Counted from the stretch's first letter, positions 1 through 8,705 are shown. The stretch is 50,662 nucleotides of DNA from Leptotrichiaceae bacterium (GCA_018060185.1 JAGOWQ010000009.1:1-50662); one strand, 5' to 3'. Translations and numbers: made by a program. Notes: generated from the sequence alone by a model not told the origin.

Positions 1-10
1 ACTTATATTT

Positions 11-87
11 GTCTCTGTAGCTCAGTCGGTTAGAGCATTTGACTGTTAATCAAAGGGTCGTTGGTTCGAATCCAACCAGGGACGCCA
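11..87 (+). tRNA. tRNA-Asn (anticodon GTT), CCA encoded
   Basis: The sequence folds into a full cloverleaf. The 7-bp acceptor stem pairs GTCTCTG (11-17) with CAGGGAC (77-83), followed by discriminator G84 and an encoded CCA at 85-87. The anticodon stem TTTGA/TCAAA encloses the loop CTGTTAA, giving anticodon GTT, which reads Asn codons AAC/AAU. The T arm has GTTGG/CCAAC around TTCGAAT. No other tRNA is adjacent in the window; any partners would lie upstream of base 1. Confidence 0.97.
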
Positions 88-139
88 TATTTATTTGAAG
101 TTTTTTACTTCATTTTTTTTTGGTTATTTTCTAATTTTA

Positions 140-168
140 TTACAATTTTTTGATTTTTTTGTTATAAT
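140..168 (+). promoter_or_regulatory. Extended -10 promoter for the alpha/beta hydrolase gene
   Basis: TATAAT at 163-168 is preceded by TG at 160-161, giving an extended -10 element (TGTTATAAT). A weak -35 (TTACAA, 140-145) lies 17 bp upstream. The hydrolase start codon at 208 follows 39 bp later, so the hydrolase has its own promoter separate from the tRNA. Confidence 0.6.
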
Positions 169-207
169 GTATTGATAATATAAAATTTATAAAGAAAGAG
201 AATAAAA

Positions 208-1101
208 ATGATAAAAAAATATTTTAAAAGTTTTGATGAAAAAGAGATACCTTATTTATTTTTTGAATCTAGCAGAAATGATTTTAACAATAATATTGTA
301 ATACTACATGGTATGGTAGAACATGTGAATAGATACGAAGAATTCGGACATTTTCTTTCAGTAAACGGTTATAATGTTTACATTATTGAAATCAGAGGAC
401 ATGGAGAACTAAGAGACAATCTATTTGGAGATTTTGGTAAAAGAGGTATAAAAGAAGTTTTTTATGATATTGAAATTTTTTTCAATGAATTATCATCAAA
501 GAATGGAATATCACGAGAAAATACAGTTATTTTTGGTCATAGTATGGGAGCTTTAATGGCAACAAAGCTCATGATTGAAATGAAATATAAAAATTTAATT
601 ATTTCAGGATTTTCACTACAAAAACCTATTTTTTCTTTTATAGGAAAAATTGTGACTTATTTAGAAAGAATGATTATATTTAAAAAGAAAAGCACTTTTA
701 ATAAAAAATTTAGAAAATATAATTCTTTTTTTGATCCAATTCATACGAAGAGTGACTGGTTGACAAGAGATGTAGATGAAGCTATTAAGTTTGTAGAAGA
801 TGATAACTGTGGCTATCCTGTAACACCAAAATTTTTTACAGGAATATTTGAAATGATTAATTTTATTAATAGAAATTACAAAAAAATAGAAAAAGATGCA
901 AGAATATTAAATTTATATGGAACAGAAGATAAATCTATGGATATAGAACATTTAAATAGGATATTATCAAAATTGAGGAAGAAAAAAATAAAAATAAATG
1001 TAATAGCCAATGAAAACGGAAGACATGAGTCGTTGAATGAAATAAATAAATACGTTATTTATGATGAAATATTAAAATGGTTAAATGAAGTTGTAAAATA
1101 A
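208..1101 (+). CDS. Alpha/beta hydrolase, monoacylglycerol lipase-like (lysophospholipase family)
   Basis: A 297-residue serine hydrolase of the Hydrolase_4 / monoglyceride lipase type. The oxyanion motif HGMVEH (34-39) followed by RYEEF is typical of this family. The nucleophile elbow is GHSMG (110-114, Ser112). The likely acid is Asp241 (YGTED) and the likely base His273 (GRHES), so the triad is complete. There is no signal peptide, so it should act in the cytosol on acylglycerol or lysophospholipid-like esters; the true substrate is unknown. The ATG follows AAAGAAAGAGA and an extended -10 promoter. The gene ends 37 bp before the ECF transporter S gene and may be transcribed with it. Confidence 0.85.
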   Translation: MIKKYFKSFDEKEIPYLFFESSRNDFNNNIVILHGMVEHVNRYEEFGHFLSVNGYNVYIIEIRGHGELRDNLFGDFGKRGIKEVFYDIEIFFNELSSKNGISRENTVIFGHSMGALMATKLMIEMKYKNLIISGFSLQKPIFSFIGKIVTYLERMIIFKKKSTFNKKFRKYNSFFDPIHTKSDWLTRDVDEAIKFVEDDNCGYPVTPKFFTGIFEMINFINRNYKKIEKDARILNLYGTEDKSMDIEHLNRILSKLRKKKIKINVIANENGRHESLNEINKYVIYDEILKWLNEVVK

Positions 1102-1138
1102 ATGAATAGTAAAAAATAATAAAAGTGAGGTAATTAAA

Positions 1139-1732
1139 ATGATTAGTTTTAAAAAAGATTTTTCTTTAATGGCTAGCCTGCTTATACCAGTGGCAGTAGG
1201 GATAAATTTTACTGGGTTTGGGATAGTAAAATTATTAGGTCTTCCTATATTTTTAGATTCAATAGGAACAGTATTTATAAGTCTTATAGCAGGTCCTTGG
1301 GTTGGGATAGCTACTGCTATTATAACAAGTTTGATAACAGGAAGCTTTTCTCCTGAATATCTTGCATTTATGCCAGTATCTATAATTATGGCTTTATGCA
1401 TGGGTATTTTAGGAAAATTTAAAATCATAAATTTATTTATGAAAACAGTAGTTTGTGCTTTTCTTTTAATGATGATTGCAATAATTGTTTCAGCGCCTAT
1501 AATAGTATTGCTATTTGGTGGAAATACTGGAAATGCCACAGCGGGGGTAACTGCGTTTTTCTTAGCGACTGGTCATAGCATTTGGGTTTCAGTTTTTAGT
1601 GCTAATTTTATTTATGAACCTATAGATAAAATTATAACAGCAATAGTTGCAATGTCAATAATAAAAAGTATGTCATCAAGATATCTTATAAAATTTAAAC
1701 ATGGAGAAAATTATATAAAGTCTAAAAAATAA
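1139..1732 (+). CDS. ECF transporter substrate-binding (S) component
   Basis: A 197-residue, very hydrophobic protein with about six predicted membrane segments, preceded by GTGAGG. It resembles the ECF S-component family related to riboflavin-type binders (ECF-ribofla_trS): an LDSIGT segment near residue 40, then a Gly/Ala-rich helix (AGPWVGIATAI), and a late loop in the FIYEPIDKI region. S components bind a vitamin or other micronutrient in the membrane and dock with the EcfT/EcfA engine. Genes for T and two ATPases follow at once, so this is a dedicated (group I) ECF system. The substrate cannot be read from sequence; no vitamin biosynthesis gene and no riboswitch is next to it. Family call moderately sure, substrate open. 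Confidence 0.72.
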   Translation: MISFKKDFSLMASLLIPVAVGINFTGFGIVKLLGLPIFLDSIGTVFISLIAGPWVGIATAIITSLITGSFSPEYLAFMPVSIIMALCMGILGKFKIINLFMKTVVCAFLLMMIAIIVSAPIIVLLFGGNTGNATAGVTAFFLATGHSIWVSVFSANFIYEPIDKIITAIVAMSIIKSMSSRYLIKFKHGENYIKSKK

Positions 1733-1754
1733 AATATAAACAGGAGAATAATTT

Positions 1755-2510
1755 ATGTTGAAAAATATTTTAAAAGAGATATACCCAACTACAAAATTTA
1801 TAATGTCAGTTATTTTATTTTTGTCTTCTTTTATAATTCCTGGTTGGTTTTATAGTTATTTCATGGTTTTAATTTGCGGAATTATAGCTTATTTTTATAG
1901 TAAATTAGGGATTTATTTGAAAAGAATATTTTTTAGTTTATTTTGGCTTTTAACAGTAATATTTATTATTCAGAGTATTTTTATTCCTTATAGCGAGGTA
2001 TGGATAAAATTTGGTTTTATTTCCATTTATAAAGAAGGATTTTTAAAAGCAGTAAGTGTCACTTCTAAAATAACAGCTTTTGTTTCAATTTTAACAATGT
2101 TAACATTAATAACAACTGCAAAAGATTTTACTCTTTCACTTGAAAAAAAAGGGTTAAATCCTAAAATTACATTTATTTTAATGCTTACTTTACAAATGAT
2201 ACCTGAAATGCAAAAACAATCAAAGATTATAATGGATTCACAAAGATCAAGAGGTGTAGAAACAGAAGGAAATATTTTTATTAGGGCGAAAGCTTTAATA
2301 CCAGTGTTTATACCTTTAGTACTTTCATCTATAGCAAACACTGAAGAAAGAGTTATAACTCTTGAATCAAGAGGATTTTCTTCAGAAACGAAAAGAACGA
2401 GACTTTACGATATAGAAAAATCTAAATATGATACACCTTTTACAGTAGTTCTTTTAATTTATATTATATTATGTATCGTATGGAGGGTATTATGGGTTAT
2501 TTTAAATTAA
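1755..2510 (+). CDS. ecfT: ECF transporter transmembrane scaffold protein EcfT
   Basis: A 251-residue membrane protein with several N-terminal helices, a long amphipathic cytoplasmic region and a C-terminal membrane helix. The two short coupling motifs characteristic of EcfT are present as SRG at 165-167 (QRSRGVE) and SRG at 205-207 (ESRGFSS). In the family these Arg-containing helices dock into grooves of the two ATPases and transmit ATP hydrolysis to the S component. It lies 22 bp after the S gene, and its 3' end overlaps the start of the first ATPase gene by 19 bp, which indicates translational coupling. Confidence 0.85.
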   Translation: MLKNILKEIYPTTKFIMSVILFLSSFIIPGWFYSYFMVLICGIIAYFYSKLGIYLKRIFFSLFWLLTVIFIIQSIFIPYSEVWIKFGFISIYKEGFLKAVSVTSKITAFVSILTMLTLITTAKDFTLSLEKKGLNPKITFILMLTLQMIPEMQKQSKIIMDSQRSRGVETEGNIFIRAKALIPVFIPLVLSSIANTEERVITLESRGFSSETKRTRLYDIEKSKYDTPFTVVLLIYIILCIVWRVLWVILN

Positions 2511-3349
2511 AAAATATTAATTATAAATATTTATTAGGTGAAAAAGAAGTATTAAAAAATATAAATTTAGAAATAGAAAAAGGAGATTTTTTGGCTATTG
2601 TTGGGAAAAATTCTTCAGGGAAAACAACACTTTGCAATGTTTTAAGAGGATTTATACCAAGTTTTTATAAAGGAGAACTTCAAGGAGAGGTTATTTTTCG
2701 AGATAAACCTATTTTAGAGTATACTTCTGGAGAAATTGCTCAAAAAATAGGATTTGTTTTTCAAAATCCTTTTACTCAAATAAGTGGAGTTAAAGAAACT
2801 GTTTATGATGAGTTGGCATTTGGACTTGAAAATTTAGGATTAGAAGTTGAATACATAAAAAATAGAGTAGAAGAAGTTTTAGAATTGCTAGAAATAAAAG
2901 ATTTAAAGCATAAAAATCCTTATGAACTTTCAGGAGGACAATGTCAAAAAGTGGCACTTGCTTCTATAATAGCTATGAATCCAGAAGTTCTGATAATAGA
3001 TGAACCAACATCACAATTAGATCCTAAAGGAACAGAGGATATATTTAAAATAATATCTGTAATGGCAGAACAAGGTAAGACTATAATATTAGTTGAACAT
3101 AAATTAGAGTTAATTTCAAAGTATGCTAAAAATGTAATTGTTTTAGATGATGGAGAGATACTATTAAAAGGAAAAACAAAAGAGATTTTGAGTAATAAAA
3201 TATTACTCGAAAAAGAAATAGGGATGACTCAATATACAATGTTAGCTTATAATTTAATGGAGGAAAAAAATATTAAATTTAATAAAATACCTGTAACAAA
3301 GGAAGACATAATAGATGGATTGAAAAATAGTCAAGAGGTAAATATATGA
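2492..3349 (+). CDS. ecfA1: ECF transporter ATPase, first subunit (EcfA1-like), canonical
   Basis: An ABC ATPase of 285 residues. Motifs in order: Walker A GKNSSGKTT (38-46), Q-loop FVFQNPF (about 88-94), signature LSGGQ (146-150), Walker B LIIDE (167-171), D-loop SQLDP and switch His (VEHKLEL). ATG at 2492 is preferred over in-frame ATGs at 2471 and 2480 because GGAGGG at 2482-2487 sits directly upstream and the protein then starts at the usual first beta strand. It pairs with the next gene to form the heterodimeric engine of the ECF transporter. Its last 4 bases overlap the next start (ATGA). Confidence 0.88.
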   Translation: MGYFKLKNINYKYLLGEKEVLKNINLEIEKGDFLAIVGKNSSGKTTLCNVLRGFIPSFYKGELQGEVIFRDKPILEYTSGEIAQKIGFVFQNPFTQISGVKETVYDELAFGLENLGLEVEYIKNRVEEVLELLEIKDLKHKNPYELSGGQCQKVALASIIAMNPEVLIIDEPTSQLDPKGTEDIFKIISVMAEQGKTIILVEHKLELISKYAKNVIVLDDGEILLKGKTKEILSNKILLEKEIGMTQYTMLAYNLMEEKNIKFNKIPVTKEDIIDGLKNSQEVNI

Positions 3350-4140
3350 GTTTTATAAAAATAGAAGATATGACATTTGCATATCCTGATAAAACTATTG
3401 CAGTAGATAGAATTTCTCTTAATATAGAAAAGGGAGAAAAAATAGCATTAATAGGTCAAAATGGTGCTGGAAAGACTACAACTGTAAAAACATTAAACGG
3501 ATTATTAAAACCAACTTCAGGAAATGTAATCATAGATGGTTGGAACACGAAAGATTACACTACAGCAAAAATGAGTAAAAAAGTAGGTTATGTTTTTCAA
3601 AATCCTATGAATCAAATATTTAATAATAGAGTTTATAGTGAAATAGAGTATGGTTCTAAAATGTTAAAATATAGTAAGGATGAAATAAAAAAATTAGTGG
3701 AAGAAGCTATTATATTAACTGAATTAGAAGAATATGTAGAAGAAAATCCATATAATTTATCTTATTCTATGAGAAAATTTGTTACAATAGCATCTATTAT
3801 TGCTATGAAAACAGATGTTATTATAATGGACGAGCCAACAGCAGGTCAAGATTTAAAGGGGATGAAAATATTAAAAAAAATAATAGATAAACTATCATCA
3901 CAAGGAAAAACTATAATTACAATAACTCATGATATGGAATTTGTTGTAAATAATTTTGATAGAGTAGTCGTTATGGCAAATAAAAAAATTATTGCTGATG
4001 GAGATAAAAAAGATATATTTTGGAAAGAGGATATACTTGAAAAAAGTAAAGTGAAACAACCATATATAAGTGATTTAGCTAAGGAATTATGTATGGATGG
4101 AAATGTTTTGAGTATAGATGATTTTATAAAAGAAATTTAA
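3346..4140 (+). CDS. ecfA2: ECF transporter ATPase, second subunit (EcfA2-like), degenerate signature
   Basis: An ABC ATPase of 264 residues with Walker A GQNGAGKTT (37-45), Q-loop FQNPMNQ (85-91), Walker B VIIMDE (158-163), D-loop AGQDLKG and switch His (TITHDME). The signature position, LSGGQ in the partner subunit, reads LSYSM (138-142), followed by RKFVTIAS aligned with QKVALAS of the partner. The rest of the fold is intact, so this is a substitution rather than gene damage. In the heterodimer this signature faces the Walker A of the first subunit, so one of the two ATP sites may be weak or regulatory. Start ATG overlaps the previous stop by 4 bp. Confidence 0.87.
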   Translation: MSFIKIEDMTFAYPDKTIAVDRISLNIEKGEKIALIGQNGAGKTTTVKTLNGLLKPTSGNVIIDGWNTKDYTTAKMSKKVGYVFQNPMNQIFNNRVYSEIEYGSKMLKYSKDEIKKLVEEAIILTELEEYVEENPYNLSYSMRKFVTIASIIAMKTDVIIMDEPTAGQDLKGMKILKKIIDKLSSQGKTIITITHDMEFVVNNFDRVVVMANKKIIADGDKKDIFWKEDILEKSKVKQPYISDLAKELCMDGNVLSIDDFIKEI

Positions 4141-4151
4141 AGGAGAAAAAG

Positions 4152-5294
4152 GTGGACTTAGTTTATTTAGATAACGCAGCATCAACTAAAATGTTACCAA
4201 GAGTAATAGAGGAAATGACAAAATCTTATATAGAAAATTATGCTAATCCCTCTTCAACTCATAGATTAGGTCAAAAATCTAAAGGAGCGTTGGAAAAAGC
4301 AAGAAATATAATAGCTGGTTGTTTTGGAGTCGAAGCAAGTGAAATAATATTTACATCAGGCGGAGCAGAAGGAAACAACTTAATTTTAAGAGGGGCTATG
4401 AATGCATATGATTATAAAGGAAAACATATAATAACTTCAAAAATAGAGCATTCTACGGTATTAAAAACATGTTATCAATTGGAGAAAGAAGGTTACGAAG
4501 TAACATATCTTGATGTGGATAAAAATGGGGTAATTGATCTAGAGCAGTTAAAAAAAAGTATAAGAAAAGACACTGTCATAGTTTCAATAATGTATGCTAA
4601 TAATGAAACAGGAGTAAAACAACCAATAGAAGAAATTGGAAAGATACTTGAAAAAACAAATATAATGTTTCATACAGATGCAGTTCAAGTAATAGGAAAG
4701 GAAATGATTTTTCCTAAAAATATGGGAGTTAATGCTATAACTGGTTCATCTCATAAATTTCATGGACCAAAGGGAGTTGGTTTTGTATTTTTAGACAAAA
4801 ATTTTTTAATAGAAAAAGAAATTTGGGGTGGATTTCAAGAAAGAAATAGAAGAGCAGGAACTGAAAATGTTAACGGGATAATTGGAATGGGAGTTGCATT
4901 GGAAGAAGTATATAAAGATATATATAGTAAAGTTGAAGTAGAAGAGAAATTACATAAATATTTAGAAAAAAGAATAAAAAAAGAAATAAACGGAGTTACA
5001 ATTAACGGTGAAAGTTCAAATAGAATAGAAAATATATCAAATATAAATATAAAAGATTGTGACATACAGACACTACTTATTGCACTTGATTTAAGAGGTA
5101 TATGTGTAAGTGGAAGCTCAGCTTGTATGTCTGGCGTTCAGGAAGTGTCTCATGTATTAAAAGAGATGGGATTATCTAATGAAGAATTAAAAAGTTCTTT
5201 CAGAGTTAGTATAGGAAGATACACAACTAAGGAGGAAATAGACTATTTTATAGAAAATTTAAAAGAAATTGTTAAAATAGAAAGAGGTGAATAA
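4152..5294 (+). CDS. Cysteine desulfurase (NifS/IscS family)
   Basis: A PLP-dependent class V aminotransferase fold protein of 380 residues that removes sulfur from L-cysteine to a protein persulfide for Fe-S cluster or thio-cofactor assembly. The N-terminus YLDNAAST is diagnostic. The PLP lysine is Lys202 in SSHKFHGPKG, and the catalytic cysteine is Cys325 in SGSSACMSG. It starts with GTG at 4152 after AAAGGAGA, 11 bp behind the ECF operon, and ends 2 bp before hydE. A link to Fe-S supply for the radical SAM enzyme next door is plausible inference; no IscU/NifU scaffold gene is seen here. Confidence 0.92.
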   Translation: MDLVYLDNAASTKMLPRVIEEMTKSYIENYANPSSTHRLGQKSKGALEKARNIIAGCFGVEASEIIFTSGGAEGNNLILRGAMNAYDYKGKHIITSKIEHSTVLKTCYQLEKEGYEVTYLDVDKNGVIDLEQLKKSIRKDTVIVSIMYANNETGVKQPIEEIGKILEKTNIMFHTDAVQVIGKEMIFPKNMGVNAITGSSHKFHGPKGVGFVFLDKNFLIEKEIWGGFQERNRRAGTENVNGIIGMGVALEEVYKDIYSKVEVEEKLHKYLEKRIKKEINGVTINGESSNRIENISNINIKDCDIQTLLIALDLRGICVSGSSACMSGVQEVSHVLKEMGLSNEELKSSFRVSIGRYTTKEEIDYFIENLKEIVKIERGE

Positions 5295-5296
5295 TT

Positions 5297-6415
5297 TTGA
5301 AAAATTCCCTTAAATTACTTGATGAGGTATTAAATAAAAAAAATTATACTAAAGAAGATATTATTTATTTAATGAGTTTAAAAAAACCAGAATATTTGGA
5401 AAAGTTGTATAAAAAAGCCTATGAAGTCAAAGAAAAATATATAGGAAAAAAAGCTTATTTTAGAGGTCTTATTGAGTTTTCTAATAAATGTATAAAGGAT
5501 TGTTTATATTGCGGAATAAGGGCAAGTAATACAGATGTTGAAAGATTTGATATGACAAAAGAAGAGATATTAGAAATGGCACATTGGGCTTATGAAAATA
5601 GATATGGTTCACTTACATTGCAATCAGGAGAAAGACAGGACGATTTTTTTACTGAATACATAACTGATTTGATAAAAGATATAAAAAAAATATCTAATGG
5701 AAATCTTGGGCTTACTTTATGTTTAGGGGAGCAGACAGAGAAAACATATAGAAAGTGGTTTGAAGCTGGAGCACACAGATATTTACTGAGAATAGAAACT
5801 ACTAATGAAAAATTATATAAAAAAATCCATCCTAACAATGAAAAACATTCTTTTGAAAAAAGAAAAGATTGTCTTAAATTATTAAAAAAAATAGGCTATC
5901 AAGTTGGAACGGGAGTTATGATAGGTCTTCCAGAACAAACAGAAGAAGATTTGGTAAATGATATTTATTTTTTCAAAGAAATGGATATTGATATGATAGG
6001 AATGGGCCCTTATGTTGTTCATAAAGATACTCCTTTAGGAAAAGAAGTTTTAAATAGAGAAGACAATAATGAAGAAAAAATATATGAAAGATTTAATTAT
6101 GGTCTTAAAATGATTGCCATAACTAGAATTTTTTTAAAAGATGTAAATATAGCAGCAACAACAGCGCTTCAAGCTATCAATCCTTTGGGCAGAGAATTAG
6201 GATTAAAGGCAGGAGCTAATATTTTGATGCCTATAATAACTATTCCAAAACATAGAGAAAAATATCAACTTTACGATAATAAACCTTGCATTGATGATAA
6301 TTCTGATCAATGTAAAGTTTGTTTAACTGGAAGAGTAAGGAGTGTGGGAGATACCATAGGATTTGGAGAATGGGGAGACTCGCCACATTTTTCTAGATCC
6401 ATTTTGGAGGAATAG
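5297..6415 (+). CDS. hydE: [FeFe] hydrogenase H-cluster radical SAM maturase HydE
   Basis: A radical SAM protein of 372 residues. The SAM cluster motif CIKDCLYCG supplies Cys65, Cys69 and Cys72. The context RGLIEFSNKC before it, YGSLTLQSGER after it, MIGLPEQTEEDL, and the C-terminal RVRSVGDTIGFGEW match HydE, which helps build the dithiomethylamine-bearing diiron subcluster. A second cysteine group near the C-terminus (CIDDNSDQCKVC) matches the optional second Fe-S site known in some HydE proteins. It starts with TTG at 5297 after AAAGAGGTGA. HydF and HydG, the usual partners, are not in this window. Confidence 0.92.
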   Translation: MKNSLKLLDEVLNKKNYTKEDIIYLMSLKKPEYLEKLYKKAYEVKEKYIGKKAYFRGLIEFSNKCIKDCLYCGIRASNTDVERFDMTKEEILEMAHWAYENRYGSLTLQSGERQDDFFTEYITDLIKDIKKISNGNLGLTLCLGEQTEKTYRKWFEAGAHRYLLRIETTNEKLYKKIHPNNEKHSFEKRKDCLKLLKKIGYQVGTGVMIGLPEQTEEDLVNDIYFFKEMDIDMIGMGPYVVHKDTPLGKEVLNREDNNEEKIYERFNYGLKMIAITRIFLKDVNIAATTALQAINPLGRELGLKAGANILMPIITIPKHREKYQLYDNKPCIDDNSDQCKVCLTGRVRSVGDTIGFGEWGDSPHFSRSILEE

Positions 6416-6417
6416 AA

Positions 6418-7032
6418 ATGGATAAAAAAAAGGAAAAACATAAGTATAAAATATTATGCATAAGTGATATAGAAATACTTAATAAGATGGAAGAAAATTT
6501 ACTCAAACAAAGATTTAAAGATATTGATTTTATTATGTCTGCTGGAGATGTTTCAAATAGGTATTTAGATTATTTAGTATCAGTATTAAATAAAGATATA
6601 ATAATAGTAAATGGTAATCATATATATCATAAAGATTATCCTATAACTTTTGCAAAAAATATAGATGGAAAATTTTTGAAATATAAAGGACTTAGAATAT
6701 TGGGATTAGACGGATGTAAAGTATACTCTTTTAAAGAACATCAGTACACTGAAAATCAGATGAAAATGAAAATATTGAAAAATATATTTTATCTTTTAAA
6801 AGGAGTAGATATAGTTCTAAGTCATGCTAGCCCTTCAGGAATACATGATGTTAATGACGGTGTTCATGATGGTTTTAAAATTTTTCATAAAATTATTAAA
6901 TATTTCAAACCTAAATTATGGATACACGGTCATATACATCTTCCAAATTTTATGGTCTATCAAGATACTGTTATTGGAAAAACAACAGTATCAAATACAT
7001 TTGGATACAGAGTATTTATTTTTGAAAAATAG
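6418..7032 (+). CDS. Calcineurin-like metallophosphoesterase, SDxE variant
   Basis: A 204-residue metallophosphoesterase. Seen in order: CISDIE (motif I, with Glu where most relatives have the His of DxH), SAGDVSNRYLD (motif II), VNGNH (motif III), SHASPSGIHD (motif IV) and WIHGHIHLP (motif V). The motif I change and the later RILGLDG...YTENQM segment resemble a small-phosphoesterase group common in anaerobes, so it is probably active rather than dead. Substrate unknown. It starts 2 bp after the hydE stop, with hydE's final codons GGAGGA serving as its ribosome binding site. Confidence 0.82.
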   Translation: MDKKKEKHKYKILCISDIEILNKMEENLLKQRFKDIDFIMSAGDVSNRYLDYLVSVLNKDIIIVNGNHIYHKDYPITFAKNIDGKFLKYKGLRILGLDGCKVYSFKEHQYTENQMKMKILKNIFYLLKGVDIVLSHASPSGIHDVNDGVHDGFKIFHKIIKYFKPKLWIHGHIHLPNFMVYQDTVIGKTTVSNTFGYRVFIFEK

Positions 7033-7055
7033 AAGTATTTCATGAGGAGAATATT

Positions 7056-8705
7056 GTGGAAAATTCAAGTTATAAGTCAGAAGCTCAAGAAGCATATAAA
7101 AAATTTATAAAATCTTCTAAAGGGATATTAGGGTTAAACTTAAAAAAAAGGGAAAATTTAAAATCATTTTCTGAAATTCAAAAAGAAGAAAATGCATATA
7201 ATAGTATAGACTTAGGAATAAAAGAAGTTTCTATAAAAAAAATAATAGGAAGTGTAGAAAAATTTGAAGATTTTGATGAAAATTTTATCCCAAAAAATAA
7301 TATAGTAAGGATGAGATGGGAAAATATTTATTTGGCACATATAAAAGATGAGACTCTTCCTCCGATAATTTTATATAAAATTAAAGATTTTTATTATGTT
7401 TATGATGGAAACCATAGAGTGTCTGTAGCAAAATATTTGAATTTTGTTTCTATAGAGGCAGAAGTTCAAGAATTTTTACCTAGCACGAATAAAAAAGAAG
7501 AAGTTATATATAGAGAAAGTATGATTTTTGAAAAAGAAACAGGATTAAGCGATATTTTATTTTCAAATCCAATAAGATATAAGTATCTAAAAAATGAAAT
7601 ATCAAGTTATATAGAAAAATTATATGGAAATGATAAAAAAATAGAATATGATGATAAAGAATATAAAATAAAGGTAAAAGAATGGTATTTAAATATTTTT
7701 GAACCTATAAAAAATATTATTTTGGATAATAATTTACTCTTAATTTATAAAGAAAGTAATATTAATGATGTATTTAGCTTTTTTTTAGAACATAAATATT
7801 ATTTAAGTAAAAATTTTTCTAAGGACGTAGGATATTCATACAGTATAATAAACTTCATAAATCTAACGAAAACAAGACAAAATAAAAATTTTGAAAGTAA
7901 GTTTATAATAAAAGAAAAAAATAAAAATTGGGATAAATTATTAAGAGTAGATTTTTTAAAAGAAATTAATACATCAGTTAAATTAGAATACGATAAAGTT
8001 GAAAAAAATAGTTATAGTTATTTTATAAATAAAATAAAAAGATTACCTAATAAATATGAAAATTATTTTTTAAACATTACAAAAAAAGAAAACAATATTT
8101 TTAAGTATATTTCAAATTACTGTAAAATTATACATAAGAAAAGTATATATGATTTAAAAGACATAAGAGAAGTTATTTTAAATTATATTGTTGAAATATT
8201 CATTCCTATAGTGGAAATTTCTAAAAGTGAAGAAAAATTTTTGAAAAATTATGAAAAAATACAAAATGACTTTTTTTTCCTTTTAGAAAATGAAAAAGCA
8301 CTTATTTCAGAGGGTAAAATTATTAAGTATGAGGATATTATTGAAAATATAGTTGGTTATAATATTTTGGATAATATAAGTGTAAAAAAAATCATTTTAA
8401 ATGAAAAAATAAATGAGTTATTTAAAAATTTAAAATATAATAATAAGTTTTCAGAAATATACAATGAATACGGTAAAATAAATGAATATTTAACTTTAGA
8501 AGTATTTTTTAAATTGATGGATAATATGGGAGAAACAGAGTTTATAAAAAAATTGGAAAATGAAATTTATCAGTTAAAAAATAGTGATGAACTAATAAAA
8601 TATAAGACTGAAAGCGTATTAAGTGTATTATCGGGAGAAGACAGTTTTTCTTTTATTGATTATTATGTTAGAAATATAGAAAACTATAAAAAGGTGATTG
8701 AATGA
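7056..8705 (+). CDS. Uncharacterised protein with ParB/Srx-like nuclease-fold domain
   Basis: A 549-residue protein starting with GTG after GAGGAGA. Only one part is recognisable: residues about 80-140, where ENIYLAHIKDE, PPIILYKIKDFYYV and DGNHRVSVAK (117-126) form a ParB/sulfiredoxin-like core that also occurs in DUF4032-type proteins. The remaining 400 residues are Lys/Glu/Asn-rich and probably helical, without motifs I can place, signal peptide or membrane segments. Its stop overlaps the next start (ATGA), so it is translated with the HAD phosphatase. In ParB-like folds the DGNHR loop can bind nucleotide; any role here is unproven. Confidence 0.6.
   Translation: MENSSYKSEAQEAYKKFIKSSKGILGLNLKKRENLKSFSEIQKEENAYNSIDLGIKEVSIKKIIGSVEKFEDFDENFIPKNNIVRMRWENIYLAHIKDETLPPIILYKIKDFYYVYDGNHRVSVAKYLNFVSIEAEVQEFLPSTNKKEEVIYRESMIFEKETGLSDILFSNPIRYKYLKNEISSYIEKLYGNDKKIEYDDKEYKIKVKEWYLNIFEPIKNIILDNNLLLIYKESNINDVFSFFLEHKYYLSKNFSKDVGYSYSIINFINLTKTRQNKNFESKFIIKEKNKNWDKLLRVDFLKEINTSVKLEYDKVEKNSYSYFINKIKRLPNKYENYFLNITKKENNIFKYISNYCKIIHKKSIYDLKDIREVILNYIVEIFIPIVEISKSEEKFLKNYEKIQNDFFFLLENEKALISEGKIIKYEDIIENIVGYNILDNISVKKIILNEKINELFKNLKYNNKFSEIYNEYGKINEYLTLEVFFKLMDNMGETEFIKKLENEIYQLKNSDELIKYKTESVLSVLSGEDSFSFIDYYVRNIENYKKVIE

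Noticed and set aside
1102..1138. Vitamin riboswitch controlling the ECF operon
   Set aside because: Only 37 bp separate the hydrolase and the S gene, and the 207 bp before the hydrolase hold a tRNA and a promoter but no riboswitch-like conserved core.
1081..1539. Open frame of 152 codons on the - strand over the ECF S-component gene
   Set aside because: Antisense to a convincing membrane protein; no ribosome site and no motif.
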